Shown piece by piece: positions 41,642 through 51,091 of a stretch of DNA of 63,997 bases; position 1 is the first letter of the stretch, and every line of letters begins with the position of its first letter. The stretch lies in NCBI GenBank assembly GCA_902462065.1, contig CABQAK010000005.1, positions 1 to 63,997 on the forward strand, given 5' to 3'. Both the position numbers and the translations under genes were made by a program. The stretch comes from an uncultured Collinsella sp. Lineage in GTDB: Bacteria > Actinomycetota > Coriobacteriia > Coriobacteriales > Coriobacteriaceae. Under the pieces are notes generated by a model. The model ran no database searches. It was not told where the DNA came from and was given only the letters and a program-made list of their open reading frames with translations.

Positions 41642-41759
41642 GGCTTAAATGCTGCGCACCATCCCTAATACCACTTATATAACGTATTAGATGAGTCGCG
41701 ATGTGCCTCGCATTTCGTTCTGCTACGATTGCCACGTTGGCATCAATACAGGAGGGCTC

Positions 41760-42476
41760 ATGCCGGGCTTGGGAACAATCATCAACGTTGTGCTTTTAGT
41801 TGCGGGCGGTCTTTTGGGATTAGTGGGCGGCCGCTTCATTACACCGCGCATCCAAGACACGCTCATGAAAGCATCGGGGCTGTGCGTCCTGTTTATCGGC
41901 CTGGGCGGCACCATGCAAAAGATGCTCATCATCGATGGGAAGGCACTGGCGACCACTGGTACCACCATGCTCATTGTCTCGTTCGCCCTCGGCTCGCTCA
42001 TCGGCGAGGCCGTCAACTTGGAAGCCGCCATCGAGAACCTTGGCGAATGGCTCAAGCGCAAAACCGGCAGTGAGGGCGATAACGAGTTCACCAACGCTTT
42101 TGTCTCGACTTCACTCACCGTGTGTATCGGCGCCATGGCCATTGTGGGATCGATCCAGGACGGCCTGCTCGGCGACTGGTCAACGCTTGCCCTCAAGGGC
42201 GCACTGGACTGCATCATCGTCTGCACCATGACGGCCTCGCTCGGACGCGGCTGCATCTTCTCGGCCCTGCCCGTAGCCGTGTTCCAGGGGACGATCACGC
42301 TCTTTGCCGGAGCGCTCTCCCCCATCATGACCACCGCCGCCCTCGACAGCCTATCGCTCGTGGGCTCTATGCTCATCTTCTGCGTCGGCGTCAACCTCAT
42401 CCGTCCTCAGACCTTCCGCACGGCCAATATGCTCCCCTCCGTTGTCATAGCCGTCATCTACGCCCTCCTGTTCTAA
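41760..42476 (+). CDS. DUF554 family membrane protein
   Basis: The 238-residue protein has six or seven hydrophobic helices and the DUF554 features GTIINVVLLVAGGLLGLVGGRFI, FIGLGGTMQ and ASLGRGCIFSALPVAVFQGTITL. The function of this widespread integral membrane family is not established; transport has been suggested. The ATG at 41760 has AGGAGG 4 nt upstream. An in-frame ATG at 41691 lacks such a site. Confidence 0.88.
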   Translation: MPGLGTIINVVLLVAGGLLGLVGGRFITPRIQDTLMKASGLCVLFIGLGGTMQKMLIIDGKALATTGTTMLIVSFALGSLIGEAVNLEAAIENLGEWLKRKTGSEGDNEFTNAFVSTSLTVCIGAMAIVGSIQDGLLGDWSTLALKGALDCIIVCTMTASLGRGCIFSALPVAVFQGTITLFAGALSPIMTTAALDSLSLVGSMLIFCVGVNLIRPQTFRTANMLPSVVIAVIYALLF

Positions 42477-42518
42477 ATCTATCTACATAGCGGTATCTCG
42501 AACACCTGTTTGATGCTG

Positions 42519-42527
42519 TGCTATGAT
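42519..42527 (+). promoter_or_regulatory. Extended -10 promoter for the TerB/BrxD-like/helicase operon
   Basis: TG-C-TATGAT fits an extended -10 element 38 bp before the GTG start of the first gene. No good -35 hexamer lies 17 bp upstream, which is usual for extended -10 promoters. Confidence 0.5.
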
Positions 42528-42564
42528 ATGAGGTCACCGAAGCTGCGTTAGGAGAGGAGAAGCG

Positions 42565-44325
42565 GTGGCCGACCAGGACATCAAGATGCTCATCGAGCGC
42601 ATTATGGCCGAGGCCCGGACCCATCAGTCTGCTCGCTTCTCAAGCGAAGTCTATGCTGACGAGCCGATTCTCAAGACCGGCCGTCAGATGCAGAATTTCC
42701 TCCCCGACCAGTACCGCAAGATGCGCGAGATATCGCGCTGGCAGGATGACCCCAAAGGCGGCGCGGGTCGCTGGCTTTCGGAAGCCGAGCTTTTCTACCG
42801 CCAAGGCCTGCTGATGGCCGACTTTGAGGACAACTGCCCCTACAACGGCACCTTTAAGTCGTACTTTCCCACCTACAATGCCATGAGCGATCGGCAGCTG
42901 CGTGGCTATTTTACCTGGCGCGCCCAAGTGCGCCGCGGAACTGTCGAGGAAACATCTACGTCCTTTGCCTTCCTGTATCTCTACGAATTGATCTGCGGCA
43001 TTGGCGTAGATGACCCACTCGATGGTTTTAACAAGATCAAGACCTTTTGGGATGCCTATCGTGCCTTCGAGCCCGGCATCGACCGGTTTGCACGCGTGTG
43101 GTTGCAAGATTACGCCGTTTTCCACGGGCTCAACCCCGAGCTGCTTCGCGACTCTAAAACCGTCATGTTCGATAACGCTCTTATCGAACTGCGGCGCGCG
43201 GCACGAGACCTTGTACCAGCACCGGCGCCGTCCGGCCAGACCCCTAAGCGTCGCAAAACCTCCGAGCCCACGCTCCCCCTTCCGCCCGATGAGGTGCGCG
43301 AGGAGCGACTCATGGCTGCTATCAACGCCCTCTCCACGTACAACCTCAATAACTCGAGACTCGATCGCAGCCACCATCGCGACCTGCGCCACGTGGCATG
43401 TGCCGTGTATGTCCGTATGGCGCGCTACTATGACACGCACCGAAAGACCGGTATCGTGGCGAGCTTGTTTGGGGAGGAGACGGCCATGCCCTATACCATG
43501 TTTGCCTCGGCCGTGTTCTTTGCGCCTAATCGCCACGAAGACTGCGAATACCGTCTGGATTCCATCCATATTTACCGTTGTCAAAACGGCTTTTGGGAAT
43601 GCATGCGGATTCACGGCAGCAGGCAAAAGAGCAGCAAGCTCGGTGAGATGATGCGCGCCTGCGACCAACGCCTACGCCTGGCCCTGGACCCCGCCCATCC
43701 CCTGAAGGAGGAAAAGGTCCCCAAATATCTCGCCAAGATTATCGATGACGAGATCGCGGCATGGCTTTCGTGGGATGCCGCGCACCAACCCGTCAAGATC
43801 GATATCGACCTGAGCCAGCTGGGGCACATCAGAAGCGCCGCCGCACAGACGCGCGAGGCGCTTTTGATTGATGAGGAGCGCGAGAACGGCGCACCCGTGG
43901 AAGCCGAGCCAACGCTTATCGAGCAGCCGAGCACCGAGTCTGCGCCCGGCATGACTGCCGAACCTGGCGAGATGACCATGCAGCAAGACGAACCCGACGA
44001 GCCGACTGTCTCCACCGAAGAGTTTGGCGTCGTGGCACCGCTCCTCGTGTCTGTGCCCGCACCCGTAATGCCCGCGCCTGCCGAAACTGCGAACAAACTC
44101 GCGCCTGCCGCAACCGCGTATCTGCGCGCACTGCTCGAGCAAAACGCAGCGCAAGCGACATCGGCAGTGGCGCACTCGGGCCAGAGCGAGGACATGCTTG
44201 TCGACAGCATCAACGAAGCACTCTTTGACCTGGTGGGCGACACCGTAATTGAATTTGGCGCGGCAGGACCGCAAATTATCGAGGACTACAAAGCAGACGT
44301 GAGAGGATACCTAGATCATGAGTGA
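42565..44325 (+). CDS. TerB_N/TerB_C domain protein (candidate defence or DNA-processing operon, gene 1)
   Basis: The 586-residue product opens with a TerB_N-type domain (about 60-210: YFTWRAQVRRGTVEETSTSFAFLYLYELICGIG). A middle region follows (LMAAINALSTYNLN...). A TerB_C-type end has VKIDIDLSQLGHIRSAAAQTREALLIDEE, then a low-complexity acidic linker (about 440-525) and the terminal SEDMLVDSINEALFDLVGDTVIE...EDYKADV. The TerB domain family is linked to tellurite/stress systems and DNA-processing operons. It has no signal peptide or membrane segment. It starts at GTG after GGAGAGGAGA, and its stop overlaps the ATPase start by 8 bp. Sequence-specific function is unknown. Confidence 0.85.
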   Translation: MADQDIKMLIERIMAEARTHQSARFSSEVYADEPILKTGRQMQNFLPDQYRKMREISRWQDDPKGGAGRWLSEAELFYRQGLLMADFEDNCPYNGTFKSYFPTYNAMSDRQLRGYFTWRAQVRRGTVEETSTSFAFLYLYELICGIGVDDPLDGFNKIKTFWDAYRAFEPGIDRFARVWLQDYAVFHGLNPELLRDSKTVMFDNALIELRRAARDLVPAPAPSGQTPKRRKTSEPTLPLPPDEVREERLMAAINALSTYNLNNSRLDRSHHRDLRHVACAVYVRMARYYDTHRKTGIVASLFGEETAMPYTMFASAVFFAPNRHEDCEYRLDSIHIYRCQNGFWECMRIHGSRQKSSKLGEMMRACDQRLRLALDPAHPLKEEKVPKYLAKIIDDEIAAWLSWDAAHQPVKIDIDLSQLGHIRSAAAQTREALLIDEERENGAPVEAEPTLIEQPSTESAPGMTAEPGEMTMQQDEPDEPTVSTEEFGVVAPLLVSVPAPVMPAPAETANKLAPAATAYLRALLEQNAAQATSAVAHSGQSEDMLVDSINEALFDLVGDTVIEFGAAGPQIIEDYKADVRGYLDHE

Positions 44326-45622
44326 TACCGCATCCGCAGCACCCCGCGTGCCCAAGCGCGTCGCAGCCGTCATTCTCAACTCACTCAAGGGCGGCGTGGT
44401 CCCACGCATCGGCCTTCCCTACATCACCGTAGGGCGCGAGGTCGAGATCCGCGCCCTGCTCACCGATTTAAGTCTCATCGCCGACGGTGGCGCGAGTTTC
44501 CGGTTTCTGGTCGGTCGCTACGGAGCCGGCAAGAGCTTTTTGCTCCAGACCATCCGCACGCACGCCATGGGTGAGGGATTCGTCGTCGCTGATGTCGACC
44601 TATCCCCTGAGCGCCGCCTGCAGGGCGGCCAGGGTCAGGGCCTTGCCACCTACCGTGAGCTCATCCGCAACATATCGACTAAAACGCGCCCCGAGGGCGG
44701 TGCGCTCAACCTTATCCTGGATCGTTGGGTCGCCTCGTGTGCCGATGCCGACGAGTCTGCCGTCAATGCCCAACTGGCCCCGCTCGAGGAGATGGTCCAC
44801 GGCTTCGACTTCGCCCGCATGCTCCGCCGCTACCGCGCGGCAGTATCCGAGGGTGATGAAGAGGCTATGAGCCGCGTGACCAAATGGATTCGCGGCGAGT
44901 ACCGCACCAAGAGTGAGGCACGCGCCGAGCTGGGCTCCTCGACCATCATCAGCGATGACGACTGGTACGACTACGTTAAGCTCATTGCACGCTTTTTGGT
45001 CTGCAGCGGCTACAAGGGCATGCTGGTGCTCATCGACGAGCTCGTGAATCTGTACAAGATTCCCAACGCCATCACACGCCAATATAACTACGAGAAGATC
45101 CTGACCATGTACAACGATACGCTCCAGGGCAAGGCGCAGTACCTGGGCATGATCATGGGCGGCACGCCAACCTCCATCGAAGACCGCCGCCGCGGCGTGT
45201 TCTCCTACGAGGCCCTGCGCAGCCGACTCGCTCAAGGCCGCTTTGCACGCGAGGACCTTAAGGACATGCTCGCGCCCATCATTCGCCTGCAGCCGCTCAC
45301 CTATGAGGAGTTGCTGGTGCTCATCGAAAAACTCATGCAGATCCATGCCGGCTACTTTGGTTGGACGCCCACGCTTACCGAGAGCGACTTGGTGGACTTT
45401 CTCAAGATCGAATTCGGTCGTGTGGGAGCCGACACGCATCTGACGCCGCGTGAAGTCATTCGTGACTTTATCGAGCTGCTCGACATCCTATGCCAAAACC
45501 CCGACGCCAACGTGGCCGAGCTACTGCAAAGCGTCGGCGGCGACGCACTGGCGCCGGCAACCGTAACAGGTGACACCGATACCGCAGGCGACGACCGTAA
45601 CTTCGCCGAATTCACCATCTAA
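44318..45622 (+). CDS. BrxD-like P-loop ATPase (DUF2791 family; gene 2)
   Basis: The 434-residue ATPase has Walker A GRYGAGKSF (G66-S73), VADVDLSPERRLQG, a Walker B-type LVLIDELVNLYKI (around residue 240), and arginine-rich sensor-like regions (EALRSRLAQGRFAREDLKDMLAPIIRLQPL). It resembles BrxD, the ATP-binding protein of type 2 BREX phage defence. It overlaps the TerB gene by 8 bp, so the two are coupled, and precedes an Lhr-like helicase. A STAND or AAA-type ATPase that regulates DNA processing is expected, but no substrate is known. Confidence 0.85.
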   Translation: MSDTASAAPRVPKRVAAVILNSLKGGVVPRIGLPYITVGREVEIRALLTDLSLIADGGASFRFLVGRYGAGKSFLLQTIRTHAMGEGFVVADVDLSPERRLQGGQGQGLATYRELIRNISTKTRPEGGALNLILDRWVASCADADESAVNAQLAPLEEMVHGFDFARMLRRYRAAVSEGDEEAMSRVTKWIRGEYRTKSEARAELGSSTIISDDDWYDYVKLIARFLVCSGYKGMLVLIDELVNLYKIPNAITRQYNYEKILTMYNDTLQGKAQYLGMIMGGTPTSIEDRRRGVFSYEALRSRLAQGRFAREDLKDMLAPIIRLQPLTYEELLVLIEKLMQIHAGYFGWTPTLTESDLVDFLKIEFGRVGADTHLTPREVIRDFIELLDILCQNPDANVAELLQSVGGDALAPATVTGDTDTAGDDRNFAEFTI

Positions 45623-45660
45623 CCTGCCAAAAAGGGACAGGTTTATTTTGGCAGGTTTTA
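45621..45660 (+). terminator. Hairpin with GGGACAGG loop between ATPase and helicase genes
   Basis: AACCTGCCAAAA pairs with TTTTGGCAGGTT, and TTTATC follows, so it can act as an intrinsic terminator or attenuator. It overlaps the last base of the ATPase stop codon. The loop GGGACAGGTTTA matches the GGGACAGG core at 48198 and 59534, marking it as a member of the dispersed repeat family. If it terminates transcription, helicase levels would be below those of the other two proteins. Confidence 0.65.
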
Positions 45661-45738
45661 TCTGGGCAAACGTTGAAGCAGTAATGCAGCAAGCCGTTGC
45701 CAGCCGCGTTGAGAGATTCGTTTTTGAGAGGAGGCCCC

Positions 45739-48183
45739 GTGAACGCCTTTGACCGTTACGCCCCGTTTATCCAAGACTTCATCTACTCCCACGATTGGGA
45801 GAGCCTGCGCTCTATCCAGGTTGCAGCAGCTGATGCCATCTTTAACACGCAAGATAATGTGCTCCTGACGGCATCCACGGCTTCCGGCAAAACCGAGGCA
45901 GCCTTCTTTCCCATCCTGACCGAGTTTTGGGAGAACCCGCCCGCGAGCGTGGGCGCCCTCTACATCGGCCCCCTCAAAGCGCTCATCAACGATCAGTTCG
46001 TCCGCCTCAACGACCTCTGCGAAGAGGCCGATATCCCTGTCTGGCACTGGCATGGCGATGTCTCGCAGTCGCACAAGGCTAAGCTCATCAAAAAACCGGG
46101 CGGTATCTTGCAGATTACGCCTGAATCGCTCGAGGCGCTCTTAATCCATAAGCACATGGCGATCCCGCGTATGTTTTGCGACCTGCGCTATGTGGTCATC
46201 GACGAGGTCCACTCGCTCATGCGCGGCGACCGTGGCGGGCAGACGCTCTGCCTTATTGAGCGCCTCTCGCGCATGGCAGGCGTGCAGCCCCGCCGCATCG
46301 GCCTTTCTGCCACCATCGGCGACCCCGAGCGCACGGGCGCTTTTCTCTCGCAGGGAACAGGGCGTGACTGCGTTATCCCCCGCTTTGAAGAACCGCGCCG
46401 TGTGTGGCGCATCTCCATGGAGCACTTCTACAACTCGGGCCCCCAGGCACAGCAGCGGGGATTCGAGAGCACAGGTCCTCAAGAGGCCGAAGTACTCGCG
46501 TGCGAGCGCATCGAGGCAGCGGCATCCGCGACGCTGCCCGCCGGCGCCCAAGACATGCGCCATAGCGGACAGCTCACACAAGAGGAGCGCCGCCAACGTC
46601 GCGAGCAGGCACAGGGCAAGGCTGCCCCCAAGGACAGCCGCACTTCCTCGGCCCCCGAGGGCGAAGTCGACATCCCGCAGGCAACCGAGCAGGCGCTCCT
46701 CAACCCCACCGACACCGCACCCGAAAACGCCGATCCCGGCATGGGCTACATCTTTGAGCATACCCGCGGCCGCAAGTGCCTGGTCTTTGCCAACTCGCGC
46801 GAGGAGGCAGAGGCCGTGTGCTCCATGCTGCGCAGCTACTGCGAGAGCCGGAACGAGCCCGACCGCTTCCTTATCCACCATGGCAATCTTTCGGCATCGC
46901 TGCGCGAGACGGCAGAAGAGCTCATGCGCGACGAGGAGCAGGCACAAACGACCGTCACCACCTCTACACTGGAACTCGGTATCGATATCGGCCGTCTGGA
47001 GCGCGCCTTCCAGATCGACGCGCCGTTTACCGTCAGCTCCTTTTTGCAACGAATGGGCCGCACGGGACGCCGCGATCTTCCGCCCGAGATGTGGTTTGTC
47101 ATGCGCGAGGAAGAGCCTGAGCCGCGCACGATGATGCCCGAGACCATTCCGTGGAAGCTCCTGCAGGGCATCGCGCTCGTACAGCTCTATCGCGAGGAAA
47201 AGTGGGTCGAGCCGCCTGAGCTCGATCGACTCCCCTACAGCCTGCTCTACCACCAGACTATGTCGACGCTTGCCAGCACCGGCGAACTCACGCCGGCAGA
47301 GCTTGCCAAGCGCGTGCTCACACTCAGTTATTTCCATCGCGTCTCGACCGATGACTATCGCGTGCTGCTGCGTCACCTCATTAAGATCGATCATATCCAA
47401 GTCACCGAGGGCGGCGGACTCATCGTGGGTCTCGCGGGCGAGCGCATCATTAACAACTTTAAGTTCTACGCCGTGTTCCAGGAAAACGAGGAGTTCACCG
47501 TTCGCAGCGAGTCGGCCGAGCTGGGCACGATCGTCAATCCGCCACCGCCGGGTGAGCGCATCGCCATCGCCGGACACTGCTGGATTGTCGAGGAAGTGGA
47601 TTGGAAGCGTCATACCGTCTTTGCCACGCAGGTCAAAGGCCGGGTGCCGGCCTACTTTGGCGACTGCCCCGGTGACATCAACACACATGTACTCGAGCGT
47701 ATGCGCAAGGCGCTCAACGAGCACGCGGCATATCCGTACCTTATGGGTAACGCGCGGGCCCGCTTGGCGCAGGCTCGCCATACGGCCGAGATTTCGGGCG
47801 CGGGGACCAAGCCACTCATCAACCTGGGTGGCGACACCTGGGTGCTCTTCCCCTGGCTGGGCAGCTACGCCTTTTTGGCGCTCGAGCGCATGCTCAAGAT
47901 TAAATGTGCCGCGGAGCTGGGCCTTCGCGGACTTGACCCATCGCGCCCGTACTTTATGCAGTTTAAGATGAAGGCCGACGAAGAGACGTTCTTTGAGGTG
48001 CTAGCCGCCGAGGCCGAGAAGGACTTCGATCCCATCGAGCTCGTCTATCCCGGCGAGGTGCCTTATTTTGATCGCTACGACGAGTACGTTCCCGAGGAGC
48101 TCGTGCGCAAGGGCTTCGCCGAAGGCGTGCTCGACATAGAGGACATGAAGCAGCGTGTCCGCAGCTGGCGCGACCACGCCTAA
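45739..48183 (+). CDS. Lhr/YprA/BrxHI-like superfamily 2 helicase (gene 3)
   Basis: The 814-residue protein has a Q-motif-like SLRSIQVAAA, Walker A TASTASGKTEAAF, DEVH (aa 155-158), LSATIG, ELGIDIGRLE and RMGRTGRRD, so the motor is intact. An Ala/Glu-rich insertion (about 240-335) splits the two helicase lobes. The long C-terminal half, with GDCPGDINTHVLERM and LINLGGDTWVLFPWLGSYAFLALERM, is typical of Lhr/BrxHI-type accessory domains. It starts at GTG, 4 nt after GAGGAGG. With the TerB and BrxD-like genes it forms a three-gene set; BrxD and BrxHI occur together in BREX type 2, but here no methylase or PglZ is present. Confidence 0.87.
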   Translation: MNAFDRYAPFIQDFIYSHDWESLRSIQVAAADAIFNTQDNVLLTASTASGKTEAAFFPILTEFWENPPASVGALYIGPLKALINDQFVRLNDLCEEADIPVWHWHGDVSQSHKAKLIKKPGGILQITPESLEALLIHKHMAIPRMFCDLRYVVIDEVHSLMRGDRGGQTLCLIERLSRMAGVQPRRIGLSATIGDPERTGAFLSQGTGRDCVIPRFEEPRRVWRISMEHFYNSGPQAQQRGFESTGPQEAEVLACERIEAAASATLPAGAQDMRHSGQLTQEERRQRREQAQGKAAPKDSRTSSAPEGEVDIPQATEQALLNPTDTAPENADPGMGYIFEHTRGRKCLVFANSREEAEAVCSMLRSYCESRNEPDRFLIHHGNLSASLRETAEELMRDEEQAQTTVTTSTLELGIDIGRLERAFQIDAPFTVSSFLQRMGRTGRRDLPPEMWFVMREEEPEPRTMMPETIPWKLLQGIALVQLYREEKWVEPPELDRLPYSLLYHQTMSTLASTGELTPAELAKRVLTLSYFHRVSTDDYRVLLRHLIKIDHIQVTEGGGLIVGLAGERIINNFKFYAVFQENEEFTVRSESAELGTIVNPPPPGERIAIAGHCWIVEEVDWKRHTVFATQVKGRVPAYFGDCPGDINTHVLERMRKALNEHAAYPYLMGNARARLAQARHTAEISGAGTKPLINLGGDTWVLFPWLGSYAFLALERMLKIKCAAELGLRGLDPSRPYFMQFKMKADEETFFEVLAAEAEKDFDPIELVYPGEVPYFDRYDEYVPEELVRKGFAEGVLDIEDMKQRVRSWRDHA

Positions 48184-48210
48184 GACCAGTCTTTTTTGGG
48201 ACAGGGAGAC

Positions 48211-49089
48211 TTACTTGTCGTGAAGGACGGTGCCAAGGAAGTCGGCGTCGAAGGGCACGGCTTCGGCAAAGGCATAGTTCCCGTCGCTGACGATGAGCAG
48301 GTAGTTCTCCTCGCCGCCGAACTCCGCATCGCCACACGGGACCACCCAGGCATGGGCGAACACCTCGAGCGCCGTGGCAGCGCAGTCGCGCAGGAACGTC
48401 ACGTCGCTCCCCTCGTTTGCGCTCACGATATTGGCAACGTAGATGCCACCCGAGTTCAAGCTACCCCGCGCCAGACGCAGCGCCTCAACGGTTGCCAGCT
48501 CGCGCACGGGCTCGGCACCACCAAAGCAATCGCTCACGATCACGTCGTAGCGACGATGCCCCACGCTCGTCACACCCAGATACGAGCGAGCCTCAGCGGT
48601 AATCACCCGCAAGCGGTCGCCCACCGCGCGCTCCAGCTCGTCCAGGTAGAACCAGCGGCGCGCCAGGCGCGTAATCTCTCCGTCATACTCGATGACGTCC
48701 ATGCGCAAGCCCTCGTGCGACATCAGCGCAAACTTGGGATAGGCAAACCCGCCGCCACCCAGCATAAGCATGCGGTCGATACCGTGACCATAAGCGTCAC
48801 GCATTGCGTCCTCGGCCTCAAAAACATCGTCAAATGCGCGATAGTATGCAAAGACCGGCTCCGCCCAGCGCTCGCCAACGTAACTCGCGCTTTGGTAGAC
48901 GCCGCCTTGCACCAACACGCGAATCTCGTCGCCGCCCTCATCGTGCACGCGTTTCACACGCGCCAACCCATTGCGGGTTCGCGCAACCTGCAGACAGGCA
49001 GCACGAACAGCGACAGCGGCCGCACCAAGCGCTGCGGCTCCCAGAGCAACGCCGGCAACGACGCCGGCAGAAACACTCGGCTTGTTCAT
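48211..49089 (-). CDS. Spermidine synthase-like methyltransferase-fold protein with N-terminal helix
   Basis: The 292-residue protein has an N-terminal hydrophobic, alanine-rich helix (AGVVAGVALGAAALGAAAVAVRAACLQV) and then a spermidine-synthase-type Rossmann domain (GIDRMLMLGGGGFAYPKFAL, MDVIEYDGEITRLARRWF, YDVIVSDCFGG). Acidic residues after motif I and the D/E of motif II are present. The TM-fused form is common in Actinobacteria, and the natural substrate is often unknown; true spermidine synthesis is not proved. Its ATG directly follows the stop of the elp3 gene. A small AGTCT/AGACT hairpin with GGGACAGG lies at its 3' end. Confidence 0.8.
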   Translation of the reverse strand: MNKPSVSAGVVAGVALGAAALGAAAVAVRAACLQVARTRNGLARVKRVHDEGGDEIRVLVQGGVYQSASYVGERWAEPVFAYYRAFDDVFEAEDAMRDAYGHGIDRMLMLGGGGFAYPKFALMSHEGLRMDVIEYDGEITRLARRWFYLDELERAVGDRLRVITAEARSYLGVTSVGHRRYDVIVSDCFGGAEPVRELATVEALRLARGSLNSGGIYVANIVSANEGSDVTFLRDCAATALEVFAHAWVVPCGDAEFGGEENYLLIVSDGNYAFAEAVPFDADFLGTVLHDK

Positions 49090-50994
49090 TTAGAGCTCCT
49101 TTTGCAGATAGAGTCCGTGGTCATAAAAACCCAAATGGCGATAGTACTCGCGCGTACCGATCGCGCTAATCACGTTGATGTGCGCATAGCCCGCATCCCG
49201 GGCAATCTCACACGCACGTTCAACGAGCAAACGCCCCAACCCGTGATGCTGAGCCGCCTGGCCTTGATCCCCCACGCGCGCCGCCATGCCATACACGTGC
49301 ACCTCGCGAATCATCGCCTCGTCCGGCATCGTCGGCAACTCGTCCGCATGCGCGGCAACAAAAGCGCGAATGGGCAGAGACAGGCGCAAAAAACCAGCAA
49401 TCTTGCCCTCGGGCGTCACCCATTGCAAAAAACGCTCGCTCGTCACCGGAGTCTCGTACGCGGCCTCATCAAGGGACAGCTCGGCCAAGTCGGCACCCGC
49501 CGTGCTGATCTCGCGATAGCGAATCTCACGCACCGTCGCACCGTCACCCCGAGCAGCTAGGCGGTTCTCAACGAGCTGACGCAGATTAGGCTTCTTGTTG
49601 CCCACCATGATGTCGTCGGAGCTAAAGTCACGAATCATACGGCTGATACGGCAGAACGCCGGCGTCACCACGATGTCATCGGCCAGCACGTCGAGCAGCT
49701 CCTCCTCGGTATAGGGGCGCCACTCGCCACGCTCATAGCAGCCCACCAGACGCGAGCCCTCGATGAGTGCACACGGATAGACTTTGACCTCGTCGGGTAT
49801 AAAGGCCCCTTCGGTCATAAAGCGTTCGTAGTCGCGCTTGTCCCCTTCGGGCGTGGCACCCAACAAGTTGAGCATAAAGTGCGCGTGGATCTTAAAGCCA
49901 AACAGGCGCGCAAGCGAAAACGTCCGCTCGATCTGAGCCACCGAAATGCGACGCTCGTTGATATCGAGCAAATGTTGGTCGAGACTCTGAATACCCATCT
50001 GGATCTTGGTGCAGCCCAAGCGGCGGATGAGCGTAAGGGCCTGCGGCGTTACGGCATCGGGGCGCGTCTCGATAACGAGCCCCACCACGCGATGCTTCGC
50101 CGTCTCGTTGATGCGCTGTTGACGCTCAAGCTCCTCCATCGTTGCCGTCTGCCACTCGGCAACCTCGCCCCACGGCGTACCGGGGCCGTACAGACGACGC
50201 ACCGCACGGTTATAGCCGCCCACGGCAGCATCCACACGCCCCTGCTCGTCGGCAACGCCGGCAGCAAGCTCGACCTCGTCTGTCGCAATGCCGGCGGCCC
50301 GATAGCGCTCGCGGCGCTCTGTTACCACCGGCGGCAGGGCATCGGCGGGAGCGTCATCGAGCAGGCGCCCCGCCTCGGCACGGCTGATGCCTGGACGCGC
50401 CAACATGGGGTTAGCTGCCACGCCAGCAACGGCGTCATCGTTCAGCGCGCGGAAGAGCTCCGACATAAACCATGTCTGATACCCTTGCGGATAGTCGCTC
50501 CAGGTACCGCCAAGCACAATGAGCTCGATCTTATCGGTCGCATGCCCCATCTGCGAAAGCGCCGTCAAACGGGCGCTCACCTGCAGATACGGGTCAAAGC
50601 AATTTTGCTCCGCACGGGCGCACGCCGGCTCGGCGTGCAGATAGCTTTTGGGCATGCGCAGATCGTTGGGGCAAAACAGGCAATCGCCCGAGCATGGCCA
50701 GGGCTTGGTGATGACGGTAATGGTCGCCACGCCCGAAGCCGTGCGACGAGGCTTCATACGCAGCACCTGCAGCAGTTGGCGTTCCAAATCGGAATCGACA
50801 TTCCACGCAGCCCACCGAGCCGGCTCATCACGTTTAACCCGCTGGTAGAACGGCAGCAGACGGCGCTTGGCCAGATCGCGTTTGTCGGCACCCTCACGGC
50901 GCGCCTCGGCATGTATCAGTTTGACGAGCGCCTTGTCGTCCACGGTCTCGCCGCGACGCAGGGCCTCGAGTATGTTCAAGATAATCTGTTCCAT
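49090..50994 (-). CDS. elp3: Elp3-like tRNA uridine-34 modifying radical SAM/GNAT enzyme
   Basis: The 634-residue protein joins a radical SAM domain (KPWPCSGDCLFCPND, with C101, C105, C108 as the cluster ligands; GCTKIQMGIQSLDQHLLDINERR) and a C-terminal GNAT acetyltransferase (HGLGRLLVERACEIARDAGYAHINVISAIGTREYYRHLGFYDHG). Bacterial Elp3 homologues are expected to introduce a carboxymethyl-type group at wobble uridines, as eukaryotic/archaeal Elp3 does. Length and motifs fit the family. It starts with an ATG after GGGGG and is followed immediately by the spermidine-synthase-like gene. Confidence 0.9.
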   Translation of the reverse strand: MEQIILNILEALRRGETVDDKALVKLIHAEARREGADKRDLAKRRLLPFYQRVKRDEPARWAAWNVDSDLERQLLQVLRMKPRRTASGVATITVITKPWPCSGDCLFCPNDLRMPKSYLHAEPACARAEQNCFDPYLQVSARLTALSQMGHATDKIELIVLGGTWSDYPQGYQTWFMSELFRALNDDAVAGVAANPMLARPGISRAEAGRLLDDAPADALPPVVTERRERYRAAGIATDEVELAAGVADEQGRVDAAVGGYNRAVRRLYGPGTPWGEVAEWQTATMEELERQQRINETAKHRVVGLVIETRPDAVTPQALTLIRRLGCTKIQMGIQSLDQHLLDINERRISVAQIERTFSLARLFGFKIHAHFMLNLLGATPEGDKRDYERFMTEGAFIPDEVKVYPCALIEGSRLVGCYERGEWRPYTEEELLDVLADDIVVTPAFCRISRMIRDFSSDDIMVGNKKPNLRQLVENRLAARGDGATVREIRYREISTAGADLAELSLDEAAYETPVTSERFLQWVTPEGKIAGFLRLSLPIRAFVAAHADELPTMPDEAMIREVHVYGMAARVGDQGQAAQHHGLGRLLVERACEIARDAGYAHINVISAIGTREYYRHLGFYDHGLYLQKEL

Positions 50995-51091
50995 GCCCCC
51001 ATTGTAAAGGCAAAGGCGCCGAAGCCGACCACGGCCCCGGCGCCTCCATCAAAGAGCATGCCTATATGTACCGATCTCCGAAAACCGCATA

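Noticed and set aside
46141..47781. Long minus-strand reading frame within the Lhr-like helicase
   Set aside because: It is antisense to a gene with all helicase motifs and shows no domain of its own.
42519..48183. A complete BREX or DISARM system
   Set aside because: Only BrxD-like and BrxHI-like genes are present; no methyltransferase, PglZ/PglW or PLD-nuclease gene is adjacent, so it is not called as BREX or DISARM.
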